Shown piece after piece: positions 47,463 through 55,350 of a stretch of 64,000 nt of DNA. Position 1 is the stretch's first letter; each line of letters starts with the position of its first letter. Position numbers and translations under genes: made by a program. The DNA is from Sphingobacterium zeae. Lineage in GTDB: Bacteria; Bacteroidota; Bacteroidia; Sphingobacteriales; Sphingobacteriaceae. Location of the stretch: assembly GCF_030818895.1 (NCBI RefSeq), contig NZ_JAUTBA010000001.1, forward strand, positions 5,456,001-5,520,000. Direction: 5' to 3'. Under the pieces are notes generated by a model. That model saw only the letters and a list, made by a program, of their open reading frames with translations, did not search any database and had not been told where the DNA came from.

Positions 47463-48017
47463 CTAAAAGATTCTTAAAAAAATCAATAGGGCTATTGAAA
47501 TCTCAAAATGATCAAGAATATATTGCCGAACAAACTTGTTGCCCTTAACCAATTGATCACGGACGGTATTGACGGAAATCCCAAGCCTATCTGCAATTTC
47601 CTGATTATCCAAAAACTCTTCTTTACTTAACAAAAAGATTTCGAGTCGCGATTTTGGGAGTTTTGAAATGGCTTCACGATAAATTCGCTCCAAATCTTTA
47701 AACCGAATTGCTTCCTCATTCGAATTGTCTACCAATTTGGTCTGATCGATATCTGTAGCCTGAAATTGGAATCTGATCTTTTGTTTCCGCAGTTCGTCAA
47801 ACACAAGGTTCCGGGCAATCGTATAGAGATAAGACTGCGGATTTTTATTTCCATCTAATTCCGCCCATTTTTTCCAAATTCGGGAGAATGTTTCCTGGAC
47901 TAAATCTGCGGCAGCGGCTTCTTCTTTCAGGTGTAAATAAGCATATTTATACACTTTATCCTTGTACAGCAAAAAGAATGTTTTAAAATCCAGGACATTA
48001 TTATTTTCAATAGGCAT
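47463..48017 (-). CDS. ECF-type RNA polymerase sigma factor (FecI-like)
   Basis: 184 residues with sigma region 2 (about 10-75; YKYAYLHLKEEAAAADLVQETFSRIWKKW; YLYTIARNLVFDELRKQ) and region 4 (about 110-165; YREAISKLPKSRLEIFLLSKEEFLDNQEIADRLGISVNTVRDQL). The C-terminus is unusually hydrophobic (ISIALLIFLRIF). It lies 56 bases upstream of FecR and is expected to transcribe the downstream receptor operon when the anti-sigma factor releases it. No candidate -10/-35 pair for autoregulation could be assigned with confidence. Confidence 0.95.
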   Translation of the reverse strand: MPIENNNVLDFKTFFLLYKDKVYKYAYLHLKEEAAAADLVQETFSRIWKKWAELDGNKNPQSYLYTIARNLVFDELRKQKIRFQFQATDIDQTKLVDNSNEEAIRFKDLERIYREAISKLPKSRLEIFLLSKEEFLDNQEIADRLGISVNTVRDQLVKGNKFVRQYILDHFEISIALLIFLRIF

Positions 48018-48238
48018 TCTTCATCACTTATAATTGATCCTACAAGTTTAGTGAGAATTTTTTAAAATATACCATGAGACGCACATCATATACGACCTAT
48101 AAATCACAGTTTCACAAGTAATAACACATTAATTATAATGAATTCACATTAAAATAACACAATGGGTAATTGGAGCTCCATTAACAATACTGTGATCACC
48201 GAATCTCGCCACGTTCTACATCCTGGAATAAGCTGGAA

Positions 48239-48275
48239 ATAAAAAAGTCTCCTTGCAATAAGCAAAGAGACTTTT
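48239..48275 (-). terminator. Rho-independent terminator after the 527-residue orphan gene
   Basis: AAAAGTCTC (48243-48251) pairs with GAGACTTTT (48267-48275), with TTGC/GCAA continuing the stem inside. On the minus strand it ends in six T. The rest of the gap 48018-48238 upstream of the sigma gene is A/T-rich and holds a GGAGCTCC palindrome of unknown meaning. Confidence 0.75.
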
Positions 48276-48311
48276 GTTATGGTCCTGTAATTTTATAGTA
48301 GACTACGCAAG

Positions 48312-49895
48312 CTATTTTAGCAACGGAAATGGTCCTAAGAAGTAAGTCCCGCGTTTATAGAAACGAAGGAAGAAATCAAGTACCTTATCGTTCACAGGAA
48401 AGAAAAATTGCTTATCCACCTCTGCCTTAAATAGATTAACATAATACTTAGGTAGCTCGCTTGGAAAGAAATCTTCAACCAAAAGATTCAAGAAATACCG
48501 AGCGTAAGGCACTTCATTTTGGTTGTCTTTCTCCACAAAATTGTTATTATCCAATGGGAAAAATTCTTCTATGCCGCCGAATACTTCCAAACCAGTTTTA
48601 GGATTAAAGAAAACGGTGACTTTAGCATCCTCCGTAAGATCCAGATTTGATTCAGGAAGCGGGGACTCTTCTTTGCTTGGATATTTGTGCTGATATTTCT
48701 TAAAAAAATCAGTCGCAAATTCCTTTCCTTCCTTTCCTTCCATAAACACAACTGCTGCCTTATGCTCTGCTTGGAATAATTTACCCATATCTTTCAGCTG
48801 CTTTTCAGTTTTCTTCAAGCTCTTATCCTTTCCATTCAATGCCTCAATACGATACGTCATCTCATACTGTTCAGGTAAATCAAAATTTACTTCTTCTGGG
48901 CTAACCACGGTCATGATTCCAGACAAGTTCCAGGCATCTTTCCATGGTACAATTTCCATATAGAAAGATAACGTTTCTGTAGGCTCAACAAATTGCTGTA
49001 TGGAGTCCTTAAAGATTTTAAACGGAGTTTTTGTACCGATATGCTTTACATGCACATACAGCTCGTCCGTCTTTACATATTCAAAAAAGCTATTGATGCG
49101 GTTACCCAGCGTTTGGACAATACGGTATAGTGCATGTTCCTTTCCCACCACCTCAGCGACAAATTCAGATGCTTTCAACGCAAACAAATGTAGTCTATAA
49201 TTATTGAAGTGGTTGTCTCGAACACGATAGATCATCTGTTGTAATTGATTCTGGTCGTGTTGATATCGTCCAATCTCAGCAACTTGCATCAAATGATTTA
49301 GATTGGTATTATATTCGCCCGCTGTCAGATAATTTGTAGCAACGAGTTTCTCTATAAAATTACGGACGTCAAAATAACTCGCTCCTTCGTCCAAAACATA
49401 TTCTAGCTTTAACTTCTCATTTTCAGGCGCAACCTCATAATGCTCTTCCAAAATTGAATAGGCCAAATCGGTAATCAACTGAATCAAACGTCCACGTGGA
49501 TCGATAAACAGATGTGGATTACGTTCGCTGAAAAACAACCAAGTCAATACAGCAATATCTTCGCTATTAATATCTTCGGTGTAATAATCTGTCAAGGCAT
49601 CATCCGTATAGAAAGGTAAAAGTTGATTATACAGTTCCGTATGGATTGTTCTAAATGCAGAAAAAATTCCTGTTTTTGCGATAACATCTTCTAAGTAACA
49701 GGTCAAATAGATACTCAATGTTTTTAAAGCATCTGTATGGATAAGATCATTTGTTTCTTGCTCCTCAAACCATAGTGTCGATAAACTATCATTGATTTCA
49801 TTTGCAACGCGTAAGTAATAACTATCTATTTCGTTGGTTTTTTGATAAGTATGGTGTGCTATCCAGTCTTGAATAAAAATTCTGTTTCCTCTCAT
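48312..49895 (-). CDS. Conserved-looking protein of unknown function (possibly DUF3843-like)
   Basis: 527 residues from the ATG at 49895. A start 30 codons earlier is possible, but a perfect -7 promoter box lies at 49913-49920, inside that extension, so the shorter form MRGNRIFIQDWIAHHTYQKTNEIDSYYL is preferred. No signal peptide or membrane helix is seen, so it is probably cytoplasmic. The first 300 residues are helical; the rest is mixed, with a Lys/Glu-rich segment (about 365-420). The opening resembles what I remember of DUF3843, which is uncertain. It stands alone with its own promoter and terminator. No function can be proposed. Confidence 0.75.
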   Translation of the reverse strand: MRGNRIFIQDWIAHHTYQKTNEIDSYYLRVANEINDSLSTLWFEEQETNDLIHTDALKTLSIYLTCYLEDVIAKTGIFSAFRTIHTELYNQLLPFYTDDALTDYYTEDINSEDIAVLTWLFFSERNPHLFIDPRGRLIQLITDLAYSILEEHYEVAPENEKLKLEYVLDEGASYFDVRNFIEKLVATNYLTAGEYNTNLNHLMQVAEIGRYQHDQNQLQQMIYRVRDNHFNNYRLHLFALKASEFVAEVVGKEHALYRIVQTLGNRINSFFEYVKTDELYVHVKHIGTKTPFKIFKDSIQQFVEPTETLSFYMEIVPWKDAWNLSGIMTVVSPEEVNFDLPEQYEMTYRIEALNGKDKSLKKTEKQLKDMGKLFQAEHKAAVVFMEGKEGKEFATDFFKKYQHKYPSKEESPLPESNLDLTEDAKVTVFFNPKTGLEVFGGIEEFFPLDNNNFVEKDNQNEVPYARYFLNLLVEDFFPSELPKYYVNLFKAEVDKQFFFPVNDKVLDFFLRFYKRGTYFLGPFPLLK

Positions 49896-49912
49896 ATGAA
49901 AAATGCTAAAAC

Positions 49913-49920
49913 CAAAAGTA
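49913..49920 (-). promoter_or_regulatory. Bacteroidota -7 promoter box
   Basis: On the minus strand this reads TACTTTTG, a full TAnnTTTG match, 17 bases upstream of the ATG at 49895. It argues that translation does not begin at the farther upstream in-frame start. Confidence 0.45.
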
Positions 49921-50112
49921 GCCAAATTTTCGAAATATCCATACGGGCAGATATAAACATCAATTAAAATTGTTGACTGCTTCAAAATCTAGTGCAAACA
50001 ACAAAATACACTTTATCATCCGAGGGGTAATTGACGACCATAGTATGCTCAGATACTTACAAATAACGTAATTGAAGAACCTATACAAGTTAGAAGAACA
50101 GAATTGCCACAA

Positions 50113-50144
50113 ATAAAAAAAGAGATACCCAAATAGATATCTCT
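50113..50144 (-). terminator. Rho-independent terminator after the PHP phosphatase gene
   Basis: AGAGATA (50121-50127) pairs with TATCTCT (50138-50144) around a ten-base loop. On the minus strand seven T follow. It begins about 25 bases past the stop at 50171. Confidence 0.8.
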
Positions 50145-50170
50145 CTTTTTTATTAAAAGGAATCTGTAAG

Positions 50171-50971
50171 TTACCCTGTGGCAATCACATTCTTACTACT
50201 ACCAAAATGATCTTGCAACGTGGGATTCAAAATAGTGCATGTTTTCAATAAATCGCGTACAGGATATTTGGCCACCACATCCTCCAAGGCAGCCAAATGA
50301 CGTTCGTGATGTACATCTGTTCCTACAAAATCGTACATCCCAGATTTAATCATCGTCAAGGCTGTCGATTTCACTTCAACACCATAATAACGACTAATCG
50401 AGAGCAAATTAAGCTGTAACATGCACCCTGCATCCTTGATCTGCTTATACATGTTGAAGTTGTAATGATAGTAGTTATAACGTTCTGGATGTGCCAATAT
50501 AGGTTGATAACCTAGATTTTGTATATCCAATATCGTTTGAAATAGCGCTTTGGATTCTTGTAAATAAGACATCTCAATCAATACATAACCACCTGGCATC
50601 ACACATAACTCATTGGATTGGATGAGGTTTACAATACCATCATCAATCATATGCTCTGCAGCTGAATGGATTTCCGGCATATTGGGAAGCCCCTTCATGC
50701 CAGCTAACAGCTTGTCCTTAGCCGCTTCAATCGTACGAATTGAATTTGGATGTACACCATCCATAATATGTGGTGTGCAAACATATTTCTCAAAGCCCAT
50801 CCTTCCAAGTCCTTTCAACAGTGTCAAGGATTGCTCAATAGATTGACTTCCATCGTCTATTCCAGGTAGAATATGGTTGTGCATATCCACTTCCAAGAAG
50901 GCCAATTTTCCCACAACTTTTACCTTTGAATCCTGAGTTTTGTTCCCAAACAGTTTTGAAAATATCCCCAT
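50171..50971 (-). CDS. PHP-superfamily tyrosine-protein phosphatase (CpsB/CapC/YwqE-like)
   Basis: 266 residues with all metal-binding motifs of the family: DMHNHILPGIDDG near 29-41, CTPHIMDG, SAAEHMIDD, LAHPERYNYY and FVGTDVHHERH. These manganese-dependent enzymes dephosphorylate bacterial tyrosine kinases that control capsule or exopolysaccharide assembly. No polysaccharide gene or BY-kinase lies beside it here, so its partner must be elsewhere. It is a single-gene unit with its own -7 box and terminator. Confidence 0.9.
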   Translation of the reverse strand: MGIFSKLFGNKTQDSKVKVVGKLAFLEVDMHNHILPGIDDGSQSIEQSLTLLKGLGRMGFEKYVCTPHIMDGVHPNSIRTIEAAKDKLLAGMKGLPNMPEIHSAAEHMIDDGIVNLIQSNELCVMPGGYVLIEMSYLQESKALFQTILDIQNLGYQPILAHPERYNYYHYNFNMYKQIKDAGCMLQLNLLSISRYYGVEVKSTALTMIKSGMYDFVGTDVHHERHLAALEDVVAKYPVRDLLKTCTILNPTLQDHFGSSKNVIATG

Positions 50972-51023
50972 ACTGTGCTGTATAAATCGTTTAGTTTGTC
51001 TATTAAAGTAGTTTGTTAAATAT

Positions 51024-51031
51024 CAAATGTA
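51024..51031 (-). promoter_or_regulatory. Bacteroidota -7 promoter box of the PHP phosphatase gene
   Basis: On the minus strand this reads TACATTTG, a full match to TAnnTTTG, 53 bases upstream of the ATG at 50971. The -33 position is not clear. Confidence 0.4.
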
Positions 51032-51103
51032 CCATAAACAAGCCAAAAAGACTTAATAATATTTTAACATTATGAAAATATAACCATAATATTACAAAAG
51101 CAA

Positions 51104-51134
51104 TCAAAACAATAGTGCAATAAATTTGTTTTGA
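51104..51134 (-). terminator. Weak A/T-rich hairpin after the DUF4836-like gene
   Basis: TCAAAACAA (51104-51112) is inverted as TTGTTTTGA (51126-51134), 12 bases past the stop at 51146. The stem is A/T-rich and only a broken T-tract follows on the minus strand, so it may be a weak terminator or chance. Confidence 0.3.
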
Positions 51135-51145
51135 CCGCCTTTTAG

Positions 51146-53116
51146 TTACTTTTTATTTAATTCTATGATAATTTGATCCATTAAATAACTGATGGCGCCA
51201 TCGCTTGTCTGTGGTAGTCTTGTAGACATTTCAACTTCAGCGCGGTTGCCTACAATTCCTTTAGAAGTAATTGCAGTACTGCCATATTGATTGAGTTGCG
51301 TCAACATTTCTTCCCATTGTTTCCCTGGTGAAACACCCATTTCCTTTAACATATCAGGCAGCTTTTTTAAATCCATCGCAGCCGACATCTTATTTTGCTT
51401 CATCAGCTTGACGAAATCTTTGTTTGTTGGACCACTCATCTTATTTTGACGGATGTCATTTAAAGACAGTGAATCATTGCTGACCATAACCAAATCCTCC
51501 TTTAGAAGAACATACATTGGAACATCCATATTTTTCTTGGTCGAAAATGCATAAATACCATCGTGGACTTGGCCAACATGTTTTGAAACAGCCATTTCTA
51601 AACCCTTTTTGATCAAGCGTTGATCCTTTGATGTAAACATCCAAATAAATACAGGAAGTGTTTCTTCTTTGGTCTTTTTCACTTCTGTTGCATTGTAATC
51701 ATCGTCATAGGTATAATCGATATAGTCTTTCTTGAATTTACGAAGGCCATTAACCACTACAAGATGGTCGCCCGGCATTACTTGAGCAATCGCCTTTTCA
51801 TCTAGTGCTATTTCGAGTGCCATCAGACCCCATTCTAAAACATCCTGTTGCGGACCCAGCAAACCACCATAATACTTTGCCATATAGGCCGGCATTTCTG
51901 TCAGATAAGCTTCCGAATTAATATTCACATTAAAAAAACCTAAGGTTTTATCCGTTAAATATTTACTGAACTTCGAATTAGGTTTTCGGGCATACATTCT
52001 TTTGGTCATCTCAGCAAGCCCTTTATCCAATCCAACAGAACCTTTTAATTTCAGCACACTTCCTTCTTGCGCAAAATCCAATATACCATCTTGATATCCG
52101 GTTTTGAACTTATCCAGCTTAATTCCCATATAATAATAAGGAAGTGAGGTATACGGAGTAAGGCCACGATAAAGATCCTCTACATGGGGAACATACAAGC
52201 GAATAAGTCCCATGTTTTTCTGAACTTTCTCCTGATCAGCACTTGATAGGGACTTATAATTACCAGCAAGCAACCGGGTAGCTTCGTTCAACAACCACTT
52301 TTCAAGTAAGCCATTGCGGATAGAATCATTTTTTCGATTTTGATCTTCATATGCTGTATAAAGTGAATCATAGTAACTCGGGTCATGCATTTCAACTTCT
52401 TCACTCCCAACAACATCCACTACCGGCGGCTGAATTTCTGCAGCAGCTAATTCAACGGTATCCGGTTCTACATCGATAGCAACAGGAGGCGATACCTGCT
52501 CAGGAAGCTTTACAGCCTCATCCCACACGACCGCTGCGGAATCCATTGCCACCACTGTAGTATCTGCCCAGGCGTCCTCGTCATCGGCCGGCCGTGCGAT
52601 ATAGTCTACCTTCTTAATACCATACCGACCAGCGATTGAATCATTGTCGAAAAAAGTTGGATTTGCCGTCGCCGAAATAAATCGAGCAATATGATCGTTA
52701 TAGACCAACATGCTGCCCGCTTTGAGACTGACGCTGCTGTAGCCATTTGAAAATGCTTTTGGTTCACCGGCTGCATGGAGCAATTGTTCAAATTGCCCCT
52801 TATTGTTCAAAGAAAATAAGAATTCCGTAAAACTAATACTATCAGTTTTCCTGGTATAAAAATAAGCAGGCTTAGAAAGGTCGACGCCTAAATTTTTGAT
52901 ATCATTGTTCGCAGAAATACCAGCTTTTTCAAAAAAACCCGCTTTTTGAAGTAACTCGTTCAGTTTGTTCGCATTTGCTTTCTGTACAATATCTTTCAGG
53001 TTGAAAGCAGCAACCAATTCTACATCTTCGGGGACCTGTTTGATTAGGTCCTGCGCCTGAACACTTGCCCCGAAGGACAAACAGGCGAATGCAACTAATA
53101 TAAATTTTGATTTCAT
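51146..53116 (-). CDS. Secreted DUF4836-like protein
   Basis: 656 residues with a Sec signal ending SVQAQ. The start (LIKQVPEDVELVAAFNLKDIVQKANANKLNELLQKAGF) resembles the family I recall as DUF4836. A low-complexity acidic stretch rich in Val, Asp, Glu and Pro (about 180-250) separates two folded parts. The C-terminal half has repeated motifs of the form LVVVNGLRKF and MYVLLKEDLVMVSND, suggesting a duplicated domain. It lies 89 bases from the upstream lipoprotein gene in the same direction. Function unknown. Confidence 0.7.
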   Translation of the reverse strand: MKSKFILVAFACLSFGASVQAQDLIKQVPEDVELVAAFNLKDIVQKANANKLNELLQKAGFFEKAGISANNDIKNLGVDLSKPAYFYTRKTDSISFTEFLFSLNNKGQFEQLLHAAGEPKAFSNGYSSVSLKAGSMLVYNDHIARFISATANPTFFDNDSIAGRYGIKKVDYIARPADDEDAWADTTVVAMDSAAVVWDEAVKLPEQVSPPVAIDVEPDTVELAAAEIQPPVVDVVGSEEVEMHDPSYYDSLYTAYEDQNRKNDSIRNGLLEKWLLNEATRLLAGNYKSLSSADQEKVQKNMGLIRLYVPHVEDLYRGLTPYTSLPYYYMGIKLDKFKTGYQDGILDFAQEGSVLKLKGSVGLDKGLAEMTKRMYARKPNSKFSKYLTDKTLGFFNVNINSEAYLTEMPAYMAKYYGGLLGPQQDVLEWGLMALEIALDEKAIAQVMPGDHLVVVNGLRKFKKDYIDYTYDDDYNATEVKKTKEETLPVFIWMFTSKDQRLIKKGLEMAVSKHVGQVHDGIYAFSTKKNMDVPMYVLLKEDLVMVSNDSLSLNDIRQNKMSGPTNKDFVKLMKQNKMSAAMDLKKLPDMLKEMGVSPGKQWEEMLTQLNQYGSTAITSKGIVGNRAEVEMSTRLPQTSDGAISYLMDQIIIELNKK

Positions 53117-53205
53117 CTTATAAATAATTTTTCAGCTGAACCGGACTTGTTGTTCATTTGCAGTTTATGCGCTAAGCACGTCTCGGTTTTCACCCTATTA
53201 TGAGG

Positions 53206-53907
53206 TTATTTTGTTAGTATGATTTTATTCGCCAAGCTCGATTTACCATACACCAGATCCATAAAAGGCAACTTCAGCAGTACCCCTTTTTTATTTCCTG
53301 CAACCTTTGCCAAACTGTTTCCCTGAGAGATTACAGGCTTTTCAAAACGTACGATCTGTGTATAGAATGCGTCTGCAAACTGGGTTGTATTGTCGCTTCC
53401 CAACTGATTGAATTTTGCTTTCCACTCATTGGAAGCCACAAATTTGCGTTCAAATACATGAGATTGCGCATGATAATAATATCGGTTCGAATTTGATATC
53501 TTAGTTTTAAAACGGTTTGCCAAGATATCCGAAAAAGCATTCAACGATTCAATCTGGCTAAAATCACAGGAAATATTAACAATGTAATTGGTAAAATCCG
53601 TCTTGTACGCTACATTAGAAATACCTTTAGTCTGCTTCAATAACTGAACAGCAGATCGAATTTCCTTCTCCATTTCGGCTTGAGTAGGTATTCGGATTCC
53701 CTTTATACTTTTCATCTTCATTAAAGAAGACACCTTCGTCTTACTTTTACTCAAATTTAATGTCGCCGCAATATGCCCAGAACCGTCCGATTTTAAATCA
53801 ATCTGTTCAACAAAATCAAAACAACTTGACAATGTCAAAGTCATTAAAAAAGCACAAATCACGCCATAGAATCTTCTCAATTTTCTTTTTGCTTTAAATC
53901 CATTCAT
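53206..53907 (-). CDS. Lipoprotein of unknown function
   Basis: 233 residues with a basic N-terminus and a lipoprotein signal ending LSSC (about Cys29). The motif SCFDFVEQIDLKSDGSGHIAATLNLSKS just after the lipobox is of a kind common in Bacteroidota lipoproteins of unknown role. The remainder is mixed alpha/beta with no catalytic motif. The gene sits 89 bases upstream of the DUF4836-like gene and may share its transcript. Confidence 0.7.
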   Translation of the reverse strand: MNGFKAKRKLRRFYGVICAFLMTLTLSSCFDFVEQIDLKSDGSGHIAATLNLSKSKTKVSSLMKMKSIKGIRIPTQAEMEKEIRSAVQLLKQTKGISNVAYKTDFTNYIVNISCDFSQIESLNAFSDILANRFKTKISNSNRYYYHAQSHVFERKFVASNEWKAKFNQLGSDNTTQFADAFYTQIVRFEKPVISQGNSLAKVAGNKKGVLLKLPFMDLVYGKSSLANKIILTK

Positions 53908-54061
53908 TAGAACTCGGTACGATTAATAATTTGTCAAATCAATATATGTTTTACATCAGCAGCAAACATTGTGCTATTTTTTCTTATTGACAAAATTATT
54001 AAAGTCGCGAAAGCATTTCACTACCTGAATTCAGGGAAAAATGAGAATACATATATTAAAC

Positions 54062-55192
54062 CTACTCCTTCACGAAAGAATTAAAGCCGCTATCTTTAGA
54101 CCATTGCAGTGTATTATAATAGGGATGTATCCACTTATTTAAATCATTAGGGACATAACAGGACAGTCCGGAATACTGCAAAATGGGTTTACCCAGAAAC
54201 CTGGCGGTATTCGCCTTATAGATAACCAATTTCGAAACTGTAGCCTCGATAGCTGTTGTCTCTGAGGGCAACATGTTCTGATGTACAAAGTCAAGAAAAT
54301 CAAAACCAGCAGATAAAGACTTGTCGTCAAAATCCAGTCGCTGTAAATTGTCGCGATACACCGTTGTCAGGGGCGATTTATTCAATGCAATATGGACGTT
54401 GTTTGCAAGATCCGACCAATAGGCATTATTCACTACAGCTATTGTAGCAGACTGATAGAGCCCTGTTAACTGATTATAAAAATTAAAATATGTTGCCGCA
54501 GCAGACATCAGCCCCCGCTCGAGATTAGGATCAAAAAAATGTTTCAAGACCAAATGATAAGGCATACTCGTGGATAACACTTCCGCTGGTGAAGCAATCG
54601 TATATTTAGCTTTTTCCCGAAGCTGATACAAGACTTCCACACTCGCCATGGAACAGGCATCGAACATTAAAAAATCAAGCCCAGAAGGAATAACCGTTTG
54701 CAGATCCCTGAGTTCAGTTTTGCTTCCCCTGTCTTCGTTAAAAGACATCAATTTGACACCAACATTTGGCAGCCAGTTTGTTGCATGTGACCATAACACA
54801 AGCCCTACTGGACGACTGCCTGCATATGCATTCATGGTCAATAGGATTTGTTTCATTACTTCGGGGTTTGCCGAATCTTGATCCCCATATGATTTGATGA
54901 CCGTACTTCTAATTTCTGGACTTTGATCGGCTACAATTTTGTAGATTTTGGGCGTGGTGCCCGCCAAAGAGGCATATACATAAACATCGGCGTCCAATCC
55001 AACCAACCCCTCTTCCATTGCATTGATGCTGTTATAAGCATCTGAAACCAGGTTATTATTAGCACCAATATAAACCAACAACACACGGCTATCGCTCTCC
55101 ATTAACTTGTCTTTTTTGTCATTGCAACTATTTAACAAGGTCATAGATAAAATAGACGATACCATCAATACGCGGAACATAATCAAATTCAT
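54062..55192 (-). CDS. Clostripain-family (C11) cysteine peptidase, lipoprotein
   Basis: 376 residues from the ATG at 55192; a TTG nine codons earlier is less likely. The signal ends LLNSC. The catalytic His lies in GLVLWSHATNWLP and the Cys in FLMFDACSMASVEVLYQL, both typical of the C11 family. The N-terminal strand VLLVYIGANNNL also fits. These enzymes cleave after Arg or Lys; a lipid anchor suggests an outer-membrane or surface location. It is transcribed divergently from the nuclease operon at 55351. Confidence 0.88.
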   Translation of the reverse strand: MNLIMFRVLMVSSILSMTLLNSCNDKKDKLMESDSRVLLVYIGANNNLVSDAYNSINAMEEGLVGLDADVYVYASLAGTTPKIYKIVADQSPEIRSTVIKSYGDQDSANPEVMKQILLTMNAYAGSRPVGLVLWSHATNWLPNVGVKLMSFNEDRGSKTELRDLQTVIPSGLDFLMFDACSMASVEVLYQLREKAKYTIASPAEVLSTSMPYHLVLKHFFDPNLERGLMSAAATYFNFYNQLTGLYQSATIAVVNNAYWSDLANNVHIALNKSPLTTVYRDNLQRLDFDDKSLSAGFDFLDFVHQNMLPSETTAIEATVSKLVIYKANTARFLGKPILQYSGLSCYVPNDLNKWIHPYYNTLQWSKDSGFNSFVKE

Positions 55193-55216
55193 AGTAAAAA
55201 CACTTAAAAACAGCAA

Positions 55217-55224
55217 CAAATATA
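55217..55224 (-). promoter_or_regulatory. Bacteroidota -7 promoter box of the C11 peptidase gene
   Basis: On the minus strand this reads TATATTTG, a full match to TAnnTTTG, 24 bases upstream of the ATG at 55192. It faces away from the promoter at 55310. Confidence 0.4.
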
Positions 55225-55309
55225 TCTAAAAATCAAACTGATACATCAATAAAGTAATTATTTACACAAAAGAATACGAAGACTTCATATTAATTTAACT
55301 TAACTTAAG

Positions 55310-55317
55310 TATTTTTG
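55310..55317 (+). promoter_or_regulatory. Bacteroidota -7 promoter box of the nuclease operon
   Basis: TATTTTTG is a full match to TAnnTTTG, 33 bases upstream of the ATG at 55351. Just upstream, TTAACTTAACTTAAGTA (55294-55310) contains a tandem TTAAC repeat and an ACTTAAGT palindrome that could serve as a regulator site. Confidence 0.45.
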
Positions 55318-55350
55318 CCATCACTTTATTAACAAACACTAACTATCAAT

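Noticed and set aside
49896..49985. A 30-codon N-terminal extension of the orphan protein
   Set aside because: A perfect -7 promoter box lies inside it, and the shorter start gives a better family-like N-terminus.
49960..50184. A 74-codon minus-strand frame between the orphan gene and the PHP phosphatase
   Set aside because: It overlaps the terminator at 50113-50144 and the end of the phosphatase gene and has no recognisable feature.
53908..54061. Inverted AATAATTTGTCAA/TTGACAAAATTATT arms in the gap before the C11 peptidase end
   Set aside because: The arms are about 50 bases apart, A/T-rich and imperfect, with no T-tract; chance is likely in such sequence.
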